From a virus, in the IMG/VR virus record IMGVR_UViG_3300017917_001112, positions 101,257-165,256 of that record: a stretch of DNA of 64,000 nt; one strand, written 5' to 3'. Shown here in pieces: positions 14,444 through 23,336 of this stretch. The notes below the pieces were generated by a model. That model did not search any database and was not told the DNA's origin. It saw nothing but the letters and a program-made list of their open reading frames with translations. A program made the position numbers and the translations under genes. Each line of letters begins with the position of its first letter. Position 1 is the stretch's first letter.

Positions 14444-15815
14444 AAATCAAATTTTTACTAATTTGATAACTCAGGAAGCGTATGCAAGAAAGGTTATTCC
14501 TTTTTTACTTCCTGAGTATTTCATGGATCGTAGCGATCGTGTGATTTATGAGGAATATAACAAATTCTTTTCGCAGTACAACACAACTCCAACTGTTGAT
14601 GTGCTGAAGATTGAGATTAGCAACAGAAAAGATATTTCTGAAGAAGAAGTAAAAAAAGTTAACGAAACACTTGATACTCTTAGCGATGAACAAACTAATA
14701 TTGATTGGATAACAGACAGCACAGAGAAATTTTGTAAAGACAAGGCAGTTTACAATGCTATCATCAACTCTATCAAAATTATTGAGGGCAGGGATAAAAA
14801 TCACAACCAAGATGCGATACCTTCTCTACTTTCTAAAGCATTGGCTGTTACTTTTGATTCTCACGTGGGTCATGACTATTTGGAAGACAGTGATGCTCGC
14901 TATGATTTTTATCATAGGGTTGAAGAGAAAATTCCTTTCGATATTGACTTGCTCAACAAAATCACGAACGGAGGACTCTCAAAGAAAACTCTAAACATTA
15001 TTCTTGCAGGAACAGGTGTTGGTAAATCTTTGGCTATGTGTCATTTCGCAGCATCATCTTTGCTTCAGGGTAAAAATGTGTTATACATAACTATGGAGAT
15101 GGCTGAGGAGAGAATCGCAGAGCGTATTGATGCCAATTTGCTAGAGTTGACTATGGATTCTTTAAAGATGGTTGAGAAACGTGTTTTCGATGCTAGACTT
15201 GAAAAGATTCGCAATAAAACACATGGTAAGTTGATTGTTAAAGAATATCCTACTGCTTCTGCCCACGCAGGACACTTCCGTGCTTTAATTGAAGAACTGC
15301 GTATGAAGCGTGATTTTACACCTGATATTATTTTTATTGATTATCTTAATATCTGTTCTTCTCAGCGTCTTCGTATGGGAGCAAATGTAAACTCTTATAC
15401 ATATATTAAAGCGATTGCTGAAGAGTTGAGAGGATTGGCAGGTGAATATAAAGTGCCTTTGGTGAGCGCAACGCAAACTACTCGTTCTGGTTATGCTAAC
15501 ACAGATCCAGGACTTGAAGATACTTCAGAGTCATTTGGTCTGCCAGCAACAGCAGATTTGATGATTGCGTTGATTGCCACTGAAGAACTTGATCAAATGA
15601 ATCAGATTATGGTTAAACAATTGAAAAATCGTTATTCTGATCCAAACTTCTATAAGCGTTTTGTTGTTGGCGTTGATAGAAAACAAATGAGATTATACAA
15701 TGTTGAAATGAGTGCTCAACTACATATAGAGGGACAGGGAACTGTTTCTGATGATACGCCACTATTTGACGCAACGAAATTTGGCAAACGCATTAAGAGT
15801 GAAGCATTCGAATAA
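14433..15815 (+). CDS. 41: replicative DnaB-like helicase (T4 gp41-like)
   Basis: A 460-residue hexameric 5'-3' helicase (T4 gp41 475). The N-terminal ~150 residues are the small helical domain. Walker A LAGTGVGKS is at 191-199, Walker B in IIFIDYLNIC, and a DnaB-type SATQTTRSGY loop follows. The C-terminal ERRE-like region (LKNRYSDPNFYKRFVVGVD) is intact. It unwinds the lagging-strand template and recruits the primase encoded at 34.8 kb. Translation overlaps the uvsX end. Confidence 0.93.
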   Translation: MRIENQIFTNLITQEAYARKVIPFLLPEYFMDRSDRVIYEEYNKFFSQYNTTPTVDVLKIEISNRKDISEEEVKKVNETLDTLSDEQTNIDWITDSTEKFCKDKAVYNAIINSIKIIEGRDKNHNQDAIPSLLSKALAVTFDSHVGHDYLEDSDARYDFYHRVEEKIPFDIDLLNKITNGGLSKKTLNIILAGTGVGKSLAMCHFAASSLLQGKNVLYITMEMAEERIAERIDANLLELTMDSLKMVEKRVFDARLEKIRNKTHGKLIVKEYPTASAHAGHFRALIEELRMKRDFTPDIIFIDYLNICSSQRLRMGANVNSYTYIKAIAEELRGLAGEYKVPLVSATQTTRSGYANTDPGLEDTSESFGLPATADLMIALIATEELDQMNQIMVKQLKNRYSDPNFYKRFVVGVDRKQMRLYNVEMSAQLHIEGQGTVSDDTPLFDATKFGKRIKSEAFE

Positions 15816-15825
15816 GGAGAAAAAA

Positions 15826-17187
15826 ATGGTTCAGGTTATTGTAGCAGACAAACTTTATGATTCAGAACATCTACTTGGTATGTTCGTTGACGAATCGCAT
15901 TATGATATTCTTATTGAAGAAGATACGGATTGTTATCTCCCAGCTGATTGCGATATCGCAACACAAGCGAATTGTGATAAAGATTGTTCTGCTTGTGATA
16001 TTGGAGCCGATGAGCGTAGAATAGCATTTAAGTTTAGAAAGAACTTCTTCTCAAAAGAAGAACAAGAACAAGCATATGTTGGTTTGCGTGAAGCAGCAGT
16101 TCGTACAGAAAATCGTGGATTGGCTTCAGGAATTAAAGCAGGAACATCAGTAACAGGCGAAGGACGTGAGTGGGTTACTAATTATCAAGAAGAAATGATT
16201 AATGGAATTCTATCCTCAAGAACTGCTCAGTTGGTTGATGGGGATATTATTTTAGAAATTCGAGAAAAATATCCAACACCAGAATCACGTTTGAAAGCAT
16301 TGGGTTCTGGTAAGAACAATGTTTGGGTTATCTCACGTTTCCGTGGTAAATTTAATTTTGATGAATGGGTTGATTCAATCATTCCTTTAGATCGCGAAGC
16401 AAGAGCAAAAGCAACTGAAGAAGTTATGACAATGATTAGCGAAACTTCTTATGGCAATCCAGTTGACTCAGGTATCGCAGGTTGGTTTGACAGATATCCA
16501 CGTATTCCTTATGGTAGAGCAACAACATATACAAGAGATAATCCAGAAAAATTTGCTATGGCGTACCCATTTCTACAACATTTGGCAAAAGGATTTAAGG
16601 AGTTACTACCACAAAGATATGCTGCGCAAAAAGCAGCAACAGATAAAATTGATCCAAGATTCGTAATTCCTGAGACACCATTTACTACTGTAACTGTTAA
16701 CAAAACATTTAGAACTGCAGCGCATCGCGATGCTGGTGACTTTTCTGATGGTCTATCTAATTTGCTTACACTTTCTAATGATGGTAGATATACTGGTGGT
16801 TATTTGATTTTTCCAGAGATTCGTATAGCAGTTAATGTACGACCAGGAGATTTGCTTCTTGTGAATAACCATGAGGTAATTCATGGAAACACACCGATTG
16901 TTTGTGAAGAAGGTTCTGAGCGTGTTTCGCTGGTTGTTTATCTTCGTGAAAACATGTTAGAACTTGGTTCTTATGAATATGAAAATTCAAGATTCGAATT
17001 TGTTGAGTCACGCAGATTGAACAAAGAACATCCACTTTGGAAAAAATTGTGGAATGGTGTTTCTCCAGGAATGTGGGAAGAACAAGAATGGTACGACTTT
17101 TTAAAATCACGTCCGAATGGCGAACAAATGCTTGCGAAGTATCACCCGAAAGCACTTGAAGCATCTCTAGATGAATTCTTTGCTTGA
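15826..17187 (+). CDS. 2OG-Fe(II) oxygenase, Tet/JBP-like
   Basis: A 453-residue 2-oxoglutarate/Fe(II) dioxygenase. The metal triad is H300 and D302 (TAAHRDAGD) with H353 (NNHEVIHGNTP); R366 in ERVSLVVYLREN is a good 2OG ligand. The VTVNKTFRTAAHRD start, the YTGGYLIFP strand and the GDLLL...HGNTP end resemble the Tet/JBP class that oxidises methylated pyrimidines or thymine in DNA. An N-terminal cysteine cluster (C36, C42, C50, C54, C57) may bind a metal. The C-terminus is SLDEFFA, like the polymerase tail. AAGGAG fits ATG 15826. It lies after gp41 and two genes before a glycosyltransferase. Tet/JBP assignment is moderate; the 2OG core is secure. Confidence 0.8.
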   Translation: MVQVIVADKLYDSEHLLGMFVDESHYDILIEEDTDCYLPADCDIATQANCDKDCSACDIGADERRIAFKFRKNFFSKEEQEQAYVGLREAAVRTENRGLASGIKAGTSVTGEGREWVTNYQEEMINGILSSRTAQLVDGDIILEIREKYPTPESRLKALGSGKNNVWVISRFRGKFNFDEWVDSIIPLDREARAKATEEVMTMISETSYGNPVDSGIAGWFDRYPRIPYGRATTYTRDNPEKFAMAYPFLQHLAKGFKELLPQRYAAQKAATDKIDPRFVIPETPFTTVTVNKTFRTAAHRDAGDFSDGLSNLLTLSNDGRYTGGYLIFPEIRIAVNVRPGDLLLVNNHEVIHGNTPIVCEEGSERVSLVVYLRENMLELGSYEYENSRFEFVESRRLNKEHPLWKKLWNGVSPGMWEEQEWYDFLKSRPNGEQMLAKYHPKALEASLDEFFA

Positions 17188-17212
17188 CATTAATCTATAT
17201 ACATAGTAAAAT
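17184..17212 (+). promoter_or_regulatory. sigma70-like early promoter
   Basis: TTGACA (17184-17189), a 17-bp spacer and TAAAAT (17207-17212). The -35 overlaps the oxygenase stop codon. Confidence 0.8.
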
Positions 17213-17231
17213 ATAGTTTTGGAGATTTAAT

Positions 17232-18065
17232 ATGGCATGGCAATCAAGTTATTGGTCTTGTTCTAAATTTGCTGATTGGCTTCGTGGAACACCGAAGCCA
17301 GAAGCAGAAACAAGTAAAGGATGGCGTCTTTGGAGAGAAGCATCTGAGAAAGAACATCCATTTCGTTTTTGGTTGGCGGAAGAAGGACTTGATCACATTC
17401 AGGACTTCGTAACTTATCCAAGCAGAAAAGTAAACGATTTAATGTATTATTTGAATAATCGGTTTGTTACTAAAACGCATGCACTAACATCTCACCCTCG
17501 TGATATTCCTCGTGGCGAATGGCGAGATGTTGGTAATCGTTTTCTCCCCTGCCTGTTCAATGAACTTGTTGATTTTGTCGAGGTCGAACAAGCATGGCAT
17601 CACTGTATGTGGGATGACAAAGCACGAAAAGAATTTAAAGTGCCTTGGACACGCAGGGGTTTTTTACGTCTTAGAACTTGGCGTTGTCCAGAAGCAGGGT
17701 TGTCTTATCTGAATTGGGCAAAGGATTTGACTAATGCTGAGTTTCTTGATGAAGATAAGAAACATGAAGCAGAGTTGACACATCAAGCACTTGCTGCTCG
17801 CGAGATTCTAGAACTCTATCACTGGTGGAAAGAAGTTTATTCAAAACGTCTAGATCCATACGATTCTAGTGGTTGGTCTGCTATTTGCGAGAGAGAACGC
17901 AAAGAAGGACGTGACTTACTTGACATGGAAGACAGAAACGAAACAGAGCGTGAAGAGAGAAATAATTCTCTAGATCTTCTACGTAAAATAGAAGAAGAAT
18001 ACGAAAAGGAAGACGAAGAAATGATGATTCGTCTTATCAAAATCCGTCAATCACTGTGGACTTAA
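17232..18065 (+). CDS. Trp-rich protein between oxygenase and glycosyltransferase
   Basis: A 277-residue protein unusually rich in Trp and charged residues (SSYWSCSKFADWL, GWRLWREAS, FRFWLAEEGLDHIQDF, EVEQAWHHCMW). The last 60 residues are a highly charged coiled coil (RNETEREERNNSLD then KIEEEYEKEDEE). I recall similar hypothetical proteins in aquatic T4-like phages but know no function. Its place between the Tet/JBP-like oxygenase and the glycosyltransferase, with 4 nt to the latter, suggests the same pathway. GGAGATTTAAT precedes the ATG. Confidence 0.75.
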   Translation: MAWQSSYWSCSKFADWLRGTPKPEAETSKGWRLWREASEKEHPFRFWLAEEGLDHIQDFVTYPSRKVNDLMYYLNNRFVTKTHALTSHPRDIPRGEWRDVGNRFLPCLFNELVDFVEVEQAWHHCMWDDKARKEFKVPWTRRGFLRLRTWRCPEAGLSYLNWAKDLTNAEFLDEDKKHEAELTHQALAAREILELYHWWKEVYSKRLDPYDSSGWSAICERERKEGRDLLDMEDRNETEREERNNSLDLLRKIEEEYEKEDEEMMIRLIKIRQSLWT

Positions 18066-18069
18066 ACAT

Positions 18070-19413
18070 ATGAAAATCTTAATGGTAATGCATACCTTCA
18101 ATAACTTTGGAGGAATTATCAATCACTGCGAACATTTAATGGCAGGATTAAAAGAAATTGGTCACGAAGTAAATTTCGCATATCTTAAAGGCAACTCTAC
18201 TGTAAGACCAGTTGAAATTCCTTCTAAACTTGCCGAAGGTTATGAGATTGGTATTGGTTCAGGTTATCCAGTGCACCAAGGTGATGGATGGATTGCGCCA
18301 TACTATTCTTACAAAGTAAAAGAATCTGTTGACAAATTTGTTAAGACTGCCAATGAGCATGATATTGTGATTTGGCAGTCTATTTTTGGATTTAAAAACA
18401 AAGACACTGAGAAATACAAGGGTTGGTTGCCAATGGTTGAACAAGTCAAGGCAAAACAAGTTGTAATTATTCACGATGCTAATCTTAAAAAATTATATCC
18501 ATGGATTTCTCTTTATGAAAAACATTTCGCTGGTCTTGCTTGCGTTCATCCTGCAGCATACGATTCAGCAGACTTTATGTCCACACCTCGAGCGTTAATT
18601 TTGAACCCTCAGGATATTGATGGCGTACCACCTACTCCAGAGTTTGCTGGTCGCGAAAACAAAATCTTGTCAATACAGACATTCAAACGCTGGAAGCGTG
18701 TGGACGACCTTATTCGTGCTGTTCCTTACATGAAAAATGTCAAGACATTGGTAGGTGGTTATGGTATTGAGGCAGCATATATGATGTCGAAAGACAAGTG
18801 TAAAGACGAATACTTCGCAACAACACAATATGATCCAGACGTAACACCTGACCGAGAAGGAAAGCGTATTTGGGAAAACGCTGAAAACTCAGGAAATTTT
18901 GAATATCTCGGTTTTATTTCTGGAGCGAAACGTGATGAGATTCTACAAACATCTAAGTTTTTGGTTGACCCTTCTTGGAGCAATACTTTTGGTGAGCACT
19001 TCAATCGTGTTGTCGTGGATGCAATGCGGATTGGGACTGTGCCCATTGCTGTAAATTTTGGTGTTTCCAACAACGAAGAAGGTAATGGAGTTTTGTTGAA
19101 GGCTGGTGAACACTATTGTATGCTCCGCAAGGATTTTACTCCAAAACAATATGGAGAAGCAATCGCTAACTTCTGTAATATGAGCGAATCCGACTACAAA
19201 CGTATTCAGCTAAATAACTACGAACTAATCAAAAAGTTTGATCGAAAGGTAGTTGCTCAGCACTATATCGACTTGGCTATGGGTAAGGAAACAGGTTATC
19301 TAAACGAACTCAGAACCAAGACGAACCATGATCCATCTATTGTCCGAAATTCCATTAAAATGTTCGAAGAACACTTCGAACAGGCATCAGACTTGGACGA
19401 ATTCTTCGCATAA
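18070..19413 (+). CDS. GT4-like glycosyltransferase
   Basis: A 447-residue GT-B glycosyltransferase. The N-terminal Rossmann domain begins KILMVMHTFNNFGGIINH, typical of GT4 with the FGG acceptor loop. The C-terminal donor domain shows IQTFKRWKRVDDLIRAVPYM, EYLGFISGAKRDEIL, then FGEHFNRVVVDAMRIGTVPIA, the usual acidic donor-binding helix. It transfers an unknown sugar. Following a Tet/JBP-like oxygenase, hydroxymethylated DNA bases are a plausible acceptor; surface polysaccharide is the alternative. The C-terminus is DLDEFFA, matching the oxygenase tail and close to the polymerase tail. Confidence 0.85.
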   Translation: MKILMVMHTFNNFGGIINHCEHLMAGLKEIGHEVNFAYLKGNSTVRPVEIPSKLAEGYEIGIGSGYPVHQGDGWIAPYYSYKVKESVDKFVKTANEHDIVIWQSIFGFKNKDTEKYKGWLPMVEQVKAKQVVIIHDANLKKLYPWISLYEKHFAGLACVHPAAYDSADFMSTPRALILNPQDIDGVPPTPEFAGRENKILSIQTFKRWKRVDDLIRAVPYMKNVKTLVGGYGIEAAYMMSKDKCKDEYFATTQYDPDVTPDREGKRIWENAENSGNFEYLGFISGAKRDEILQTSKFLVDPSWSNTFGEHFNRVVVDAMRIGTVPIAVNFGVSNNEEGNGVLLKAGEHYCMLRKDFTPKQYGEAIANFCNMSESDYKRIQLNNYELIKKFDRKVVAQHYIDLAMGKETGYLNELRTKTNHDPSIVRNSIKMFEEHFEQASDLDEFFA

Positions 19414-19418
19414 ATGTC

Positions 19419-19447
19419 TTGACATCGAACACCTTTTAGGGTATAAT
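19419..19447 (+). promoter_or_regulatory. sigma70-like early promoter
   Basis: TTGACA (19419-19424), a 17-bp spacer and TATAAT (19442-19447), just after the glycosyltransferase gene. It drives the gene at 19468, which has its own AAGAGGTGA ribosome site. Confidence 0.9.
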
Positions 19448-19467
19448 TATGCTTTAAGAGGTGAACG

Positions 19468-20139
19468 ATGAATAAAGGTAAATTTTTAGCAAATTACCAT
19501 GGGGATTTTGTAGATATTCTCAAGGTAGATTTACCAAGACTTGTTCCCAGTGTGTTGTGGGACAAACTAGACACATATCGAAATGACCCAGTGGGCATGA
19601 AGCGTTATTTGGCTAGACACCACAAGACTGTCCTCTATACAGAAAGATCCAAAAACAAAGAGTTTTATGTCTCTGGCGAGTTCGCCATGGACGAAGAGAA
19701 GATGCAACTGTTCACAGTTCGACCAAGATACTTTTCTGATAAGGCATGGGATGATTTCAAGTTTGAGGTAATTATTACATTGATGCATGAATATGTGCAT
19801 TTCATGCAGTGGTTGTGTCATGAAGACAAATATGAGTGGATTTTAATTCACAAAGAACACTCTGATAAAAAACTACAAGAAGAGCGTGATTATTATGCAG
19901 CATGGGGAGAGATACAAGCGTATGCTCATTGCATTTTAATCGAAATGAAAACCAGAAACATCAATAAACCAGCAGCCAAGATGTTGATGGCAAAAAGAGT
20001 TGGCTATTATTCACCAACACTGAAAACCATCAGAAAACAGTTCGATGGATTTGATATACCAATTCGTTATCTCTACAGAGAAGTTTTGCGTTGGGAGAAG
20101 CGTTACGAACGCCATGCCGAGCACCTAAATATATCATAA
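19468..20139 (+). CDS. zincin-like putative metallopeptidase
   Basis: A 223-residue protein with an HExxH zinc site (LMHEYVHFMQW, H107, E108, H111) and a likely third ligand in GEIQAYAH (E148). That layout fits the gluzincin-type metallopeptidases. There is no signal peptide, so it would act in the cytoplasm or be packaged. It sits behind its own promoter between the glycosyltransferase and the virion-associated genes. Other members of this phage family are unknown to me, and proteolytic activity is inferred only from the motif. Confidence 0.7.
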   Translation: MNKGKFLANYHGDFVDILKVDLPRLVPSVLWDKLDTYRNDPVGMKRYLARHHKTVLYTERSKNKEFYVSGEFAMDEEKMQLFTVRPRYFSDKAWDDFKFEVIITLMHEYVHFMQWLCHEDKYEWILIHKEHSDKKLQEERDYYAAWGEIQAYAHCILIEMKTRNINKPAAKMLMAKRVGYYSPTLKTIRKQFDGFDIPIRYLYREVLRWEKRYERHAEHLNIS

Positions 20140-20155
20140 ATTTGGGTTCATAATA

Positions 20156-21550
20156 ATGGCAAAAAAATATTTCCAAGGCGAAAGTGGATTCAAAATACTT
20201 GCTGGCACAAATACCAAACTAAAATCACTTTTCGCCAAATTAAAAGATTACAAGTTGCTTCTGTTTTTAGAAACAGAGGACGGGAAGACCTCAGGTATCC
20301 CAAGAATGAAACTTGTTTCTGAAGACATTAAAGTTTTCCAAGCCATCTTCAAAATCCTTTCATCAGACAAGGCTCTACAGTCTACACTAGAAAAAGCAAA
20401 CAATCAAGCATTGTTTGTCTCTGGTAATCAAAAGTTTAGATTGTATAAGTCAGGTGGTCGCTTGACTAATGTTATCGACAACGATGGCAACATGATCGGG
20501 AACAAAGTTCCTTCTACAGCACAACAAGAAGATGCGGTAAGATATATTTTAGAAGTTGGCTCAAAAGGAATGCCTTCTAAAGAATCAATCAATAAAGCAG
20601 CAGGATTTGAATTTGGTAAAGATTGGCACGATTCGTTTGTGAAAACATACGCAGCTGTTATTACTGTAATAACAAAAGCATCGTTGGCTCAGTATAATTT
20701 TTATCGTGACTCAAATCCAAAGAAAATTGCCTTTCTTAATCAAATGACTGACGAGAAGTATTTACCAGATAGTAAAGATAACTGGAATCCAGCAGACGTG
20801 TGGGCAGTTAAAAAGTCTGCCGAAGGCAAACTTGGAATGGATGTTGGTAAGATATACAATAAATTAAAAGAAGGTAAGGCAGGAATTGAAGATCTAAATG
20901 GCTTTGTTCAAAAGTCATTTGATAACAAAGATTTGATTGGTATTTCTCTTAAGAAAGTTGCTGGTCCAAAAGCAAAGATTATTAAAGTTCAAGTTGATAG
21001 CAACATGGAGAAAAGCATTAAGTTCTCTGGTGTGTCATCAAAATTTGTATATAATGTTGAAAATTCTTACTTTGATGCTTTGTTAAAATTTAAAGCATAC
21101 AAAGATGATGTTTTATATCGTTTCCGTTTCCGTCCTCGTGCTGCATCTGGTCAATTAAAAACTTATGGAGAAGGACAACCACAGGATGCTAAAGTTTGGG
21201 ATGGTGCTATCTCTTCAGATTTAATCAATAAACTATTTCCAAAAATCCAAGGTTGGACTAAATTCTGTGAATCTGAATTAAAACCAATGGACACAGTATA
21301 TAATACATTGATCGGACAAACAAAAGATAAAGATTTTGCGAACTATATTAAGAAAGGTTCGTATTCTTTAGTGACAGTTAATGGTATAAAAGATAAACAA
21401 GCAGATCCACAAAAAATACGCAGAGCATGTGTTCTGTTATATTACATTTGGCATTTAGAAACAACAAATCAAGTTACTTCGTTTCCTCAAATGTATATGG
21501 CTGCTAAAAAGATGAATGCGTTTTCATCTGTGCACTATAAGGTAAGTTAA
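20156..21550 (+). CDS. 464-residue conserved phage protein, unknown
   Basis: A 464-residue, lysine-rich protein with no motif I can name. It has a globular N-terminal part (KLLLFLETEDGKTSGIPRMK), a central segment (YLPDSKDNWNPADVWAVKKS) and a C-terminal helical end. Its stop abuts the start of the ligase-like gene, and the pair probably works together. A weak T4-late-like stretch (CTAAATATATCATAAAT) lies before it. It could be a virion or packaging protein or a partner of the next protein. Confidence 0.65.
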   Translation: MAKKYFQGESGFKILAGTNTKLKSLFAKLKDYKLLLFLETEDGKTSGIPRMKLVSEDIKVFQAIFKILSSDKALQSTLEKANNQALFVSGNQKFRLYKSGGRLTNVIDNDGNMIGNKVPSTAQQEDAVRYILEVGSKGMPSKESINKAAGFEFGKDWHDSFVKTYAAVITVITKASLAQYNFYRDSNPKKIAFLNQMTDEKYLPDSKDNWNPADVWAVKKSAEGKLGMDVGKIYNKLKEGKAGIEDLNGFVQKSFDNKDLIGISLKKVAGPKAKIIKVQVDSNMEKSIKFSGVSSKFVYNVENSYFDALLKFKAYKDDVLYRFRFRPRAASGQLKTYGEGQPQDAKVWDGAISSDLINKLFPKIQGWTKFCESELKPMDTVYNTLIGQTKDKDFANYIKKGSYSLVTVNGIKDKQADPQKIRRACVLLYYIWHLETTNQVTSFPQMYMAAKKMNAFSSVHYKVS

Positions 21551-22759
21551 ATGTTTAATTTAAAAGGTTACATTGCGGAAGCAGCTAATGATACAACAAG
21601 ATTAAAACACTTGTCGCATTTAGAAGATCTCATTTTTGAAGAAGGTAAACAAGGTTTACAATTTGCTATTGATAGTATTCAAATATATGTAAACGCATTA
21701 TACAACAAATCTTCTGGCGCAACAATCACAACCAAATGGGATGGTTCTCCATCAATCATCGTTCATCAATCGGGAAATGATTATTGGGTCGCATCAAAAT
21801 CAGCATTTAACGCAACCCCAAAACTAAACAGAACTGATTCTGATATTGAAGCAAATCACGGACACTCTGCTGGTTTGGTTGAGAAATTAAAATATGCACT
21901 GAAATATTGTAAAGATCTTGGTATTAATGGAACTTTGCAGGGAGATTTCTTATATACTGATGGTGATTTAAAACCACAAACAATTGATGGAGTAAAACAT
22001 GTTACTTTCAAACCCAATACTATTACTTATGCTGTCGCTGTGGATAGCGACTTGGGGCGAAGAATCCTCGCTTCTAAGATGGGTATTATTTTTCACACTT
22101 ATTATACTGGCAATGACTTTACCACTATGAAAGCAAATTTTGGTTACTCAGTTGAGAAACTAAAAAAGTCAAGAAATGTTTTTGTTGATGATGCTATTCT
22201 AAAAGATAAAACAAAAGATCTAACTCTAACACAAGCAGAACAAGAAACGATATTGAATGCGCATGCTGAATTGAAGAAATTGAACATGGCTATACCAACA
22301 TCGTTTTTGTCTTGGTTGTCTACACATAAAATCGTATCTGCATTGATTGCAAAATATAACAATGCTAATGTGCGTGCTGGTAGTTACGTTGGTTCATCAA
22401 AGGCGCATGGTGTTTCGCAATTTATTCACGATGAGTTACAAAAAGAAATTGATAAAGTAAAGACAACAACAACTAAAACAAAAAAAGAAAACGAAAGACA
22501 ACAGATTTTAGATTTCGTTGATTCACATAAAATGGTTCTAGAGAAAGTATATGAAGCATTCTCTCTAGTTGTTGCTTGTAAAATGATTATTGTTTCGAAA
22601 TTAAATAGACTCGAGACTGGCGTATCTGGATTTGTGGAGAAAGGTAACGCATTGGTGCCAACAGCACCAGAAGGTTTCGTTGCGGTTCAAGGAGATCGTG
22701 TTGTTAAGTTGGTTGATCGACTTGAGTTTTCAAGAAATAACTTTTTGAGGCAGAGATGA
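21551..22759 (+). CDS. DUF6267-like protein with ligase/nucleotidyltransferase motifs
   Basis: A 402-residue protein of a phage family I know as DUF6267. It carries the motif order of the covalent nucleotidyltransferases (DNA/RNA ligases, capping enzymes): K62-W-D-G in TTKWDGSPSII (motif I), LQGDFLYT at 129-136 (motif III-like), EGFV at 374-377 (motif IV) and VVKLVD at 384-389 (motif V). About 130 helical residues are inserted before motif IV. This suggests adenylation of lysine 62 and a nick-sealing or nucleotide-transfer role, but the assignment is by motif only. It follows the previous gene with no gap and overlaps the next by 4 nt. Confidence 0.6.
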   Translation: MFNLKGYIAEAANDTTRLKHLSHLEDLIFEEGKQGLQFAIDSIQIYVNALYNKSSGATITTKWDGSPSIIVHQSGNDYWVASKSAFNATPKLNRTDSDIEANHGHSAGLVEKLKYALKYCKDLGINGTLQGDFLYTDGDLKPQTIDGVKHVTFKPNTITYAVAVDSDLGRRILASKMGIIFHTYYTGNDFTTMKANFGYSVEKLKKSRNVFVDDAILKDKTKDLTLTQAEQETILNAHAELKKLNMAIPTSFLSWLSTHKIVSALIAKYNNANVRAGSYVGSSKAHGVSQFIHDELQKEIDKVKTTTTKTKKENERQQILDFVDSHKMVLEKVYEAFSLVVACKMIIVSKLNRLETGVSGFVEKGNALVPTAPEGFVAVQGDRVVKLVDRLEFSRNNFLRQR

Positions 22760-23106
22760 AAACAATATTAACAGTTGTTATATTTACATTACTTACTGGC
22801 TGTTCTTTTATTATGCCAAAACCACATGACTCAGAAATGTTTGGTCGTTTGGTAGATGTTAAAATTGCAGTCGATAAGTTAGAGTGTGGTAATCCACTTA
22901 TGTTTCAGAACGCAGATGAACATATTGAGCGTCTAAGAATTTATGCTGAATTGAGAAAAGACCCACAAGCAGATTCAATACATAAGTTGCAGGATGCAAT
23001 TAAAAAAGCAGGAGAATCTAAAAATAAAGTTTTCTGCGAATCAGTTGTAAAAACAAGTAAGACTAGAATTGATGTTGTGGTTGACGCATGGAAAGGAAGA
23101 TTCTGA
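22756..23106 (+). CDS. small lipoprotein
   Basis: A 116-residue predicted lipoprotein. The signal sequence MKTILTVVIFTLLTGCSFI has a lipobox LTGC, so the mature protein would start at Cys16 and be lipid-anchored in the envelope. Two further cysteines (LECGNP, VFCESV) may form a disulfide in the periplasm. No family is recognised. Candidate roles are superinfection exclusion or envelope protection. It overlaps both neighbours by 1-4 nt. Confidence 0.7.
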   Translation: MKTILTVVIFTLLTGCSFIMPKPHDSEMFGRLVDVKIAVDKLECGNPLMFQNADEHIERLRIYAELRKDPQADSIHKLQDAIKKAGESKNKVFCESVVKTSKTRIDVVVDAWKGRF

Positions 23107-23336
23107 TGTTAGAACAATTAAGAGAAGTAGCTGGTCAAGGTGGACCAGCAGCATCACTAGCAAATGAGTTGTTAGTTATTCGTGACAATTTTGAAAAAGG
23201 AGAACTTTCTCAAGAAGAGTATCAGTTTCTTCTTAACGAAATTGCTGATATTAGAGCACAACAAGAATTAGCAAATGATGAAATCGCATGTCGCTGGATT
23301 GCTGAAGTCGCAAAGGGATTAGCAGCCGTAGTATGA
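23106..23336 (+). CDS. 76-residue acidic helical protein
   Basis: A 76-residue protein beginning LEQLREVAGQGGPAASLANE, then a long helical part with KGELSQEEYQFLLNEIADI, and ending in a hydrophobic AKGLAAVV. The pattern is known from T4-like virion gene clusters, but no function is established to me. ATG 23106 overlaps the lipoprotein stop (TGATG), and GGAAG lies upstream; the in-frame start at 23088 is inside the lipoprotein gene. It overlaps the next gene by ATGA. Confidence 0.7.
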   Translation: MLEQLREVAGQGGPAASLANELLVIRDNFEKGELSQEEYQFLLNEIADIRAQQELANDEIACRWIAEVAKGLAAVV

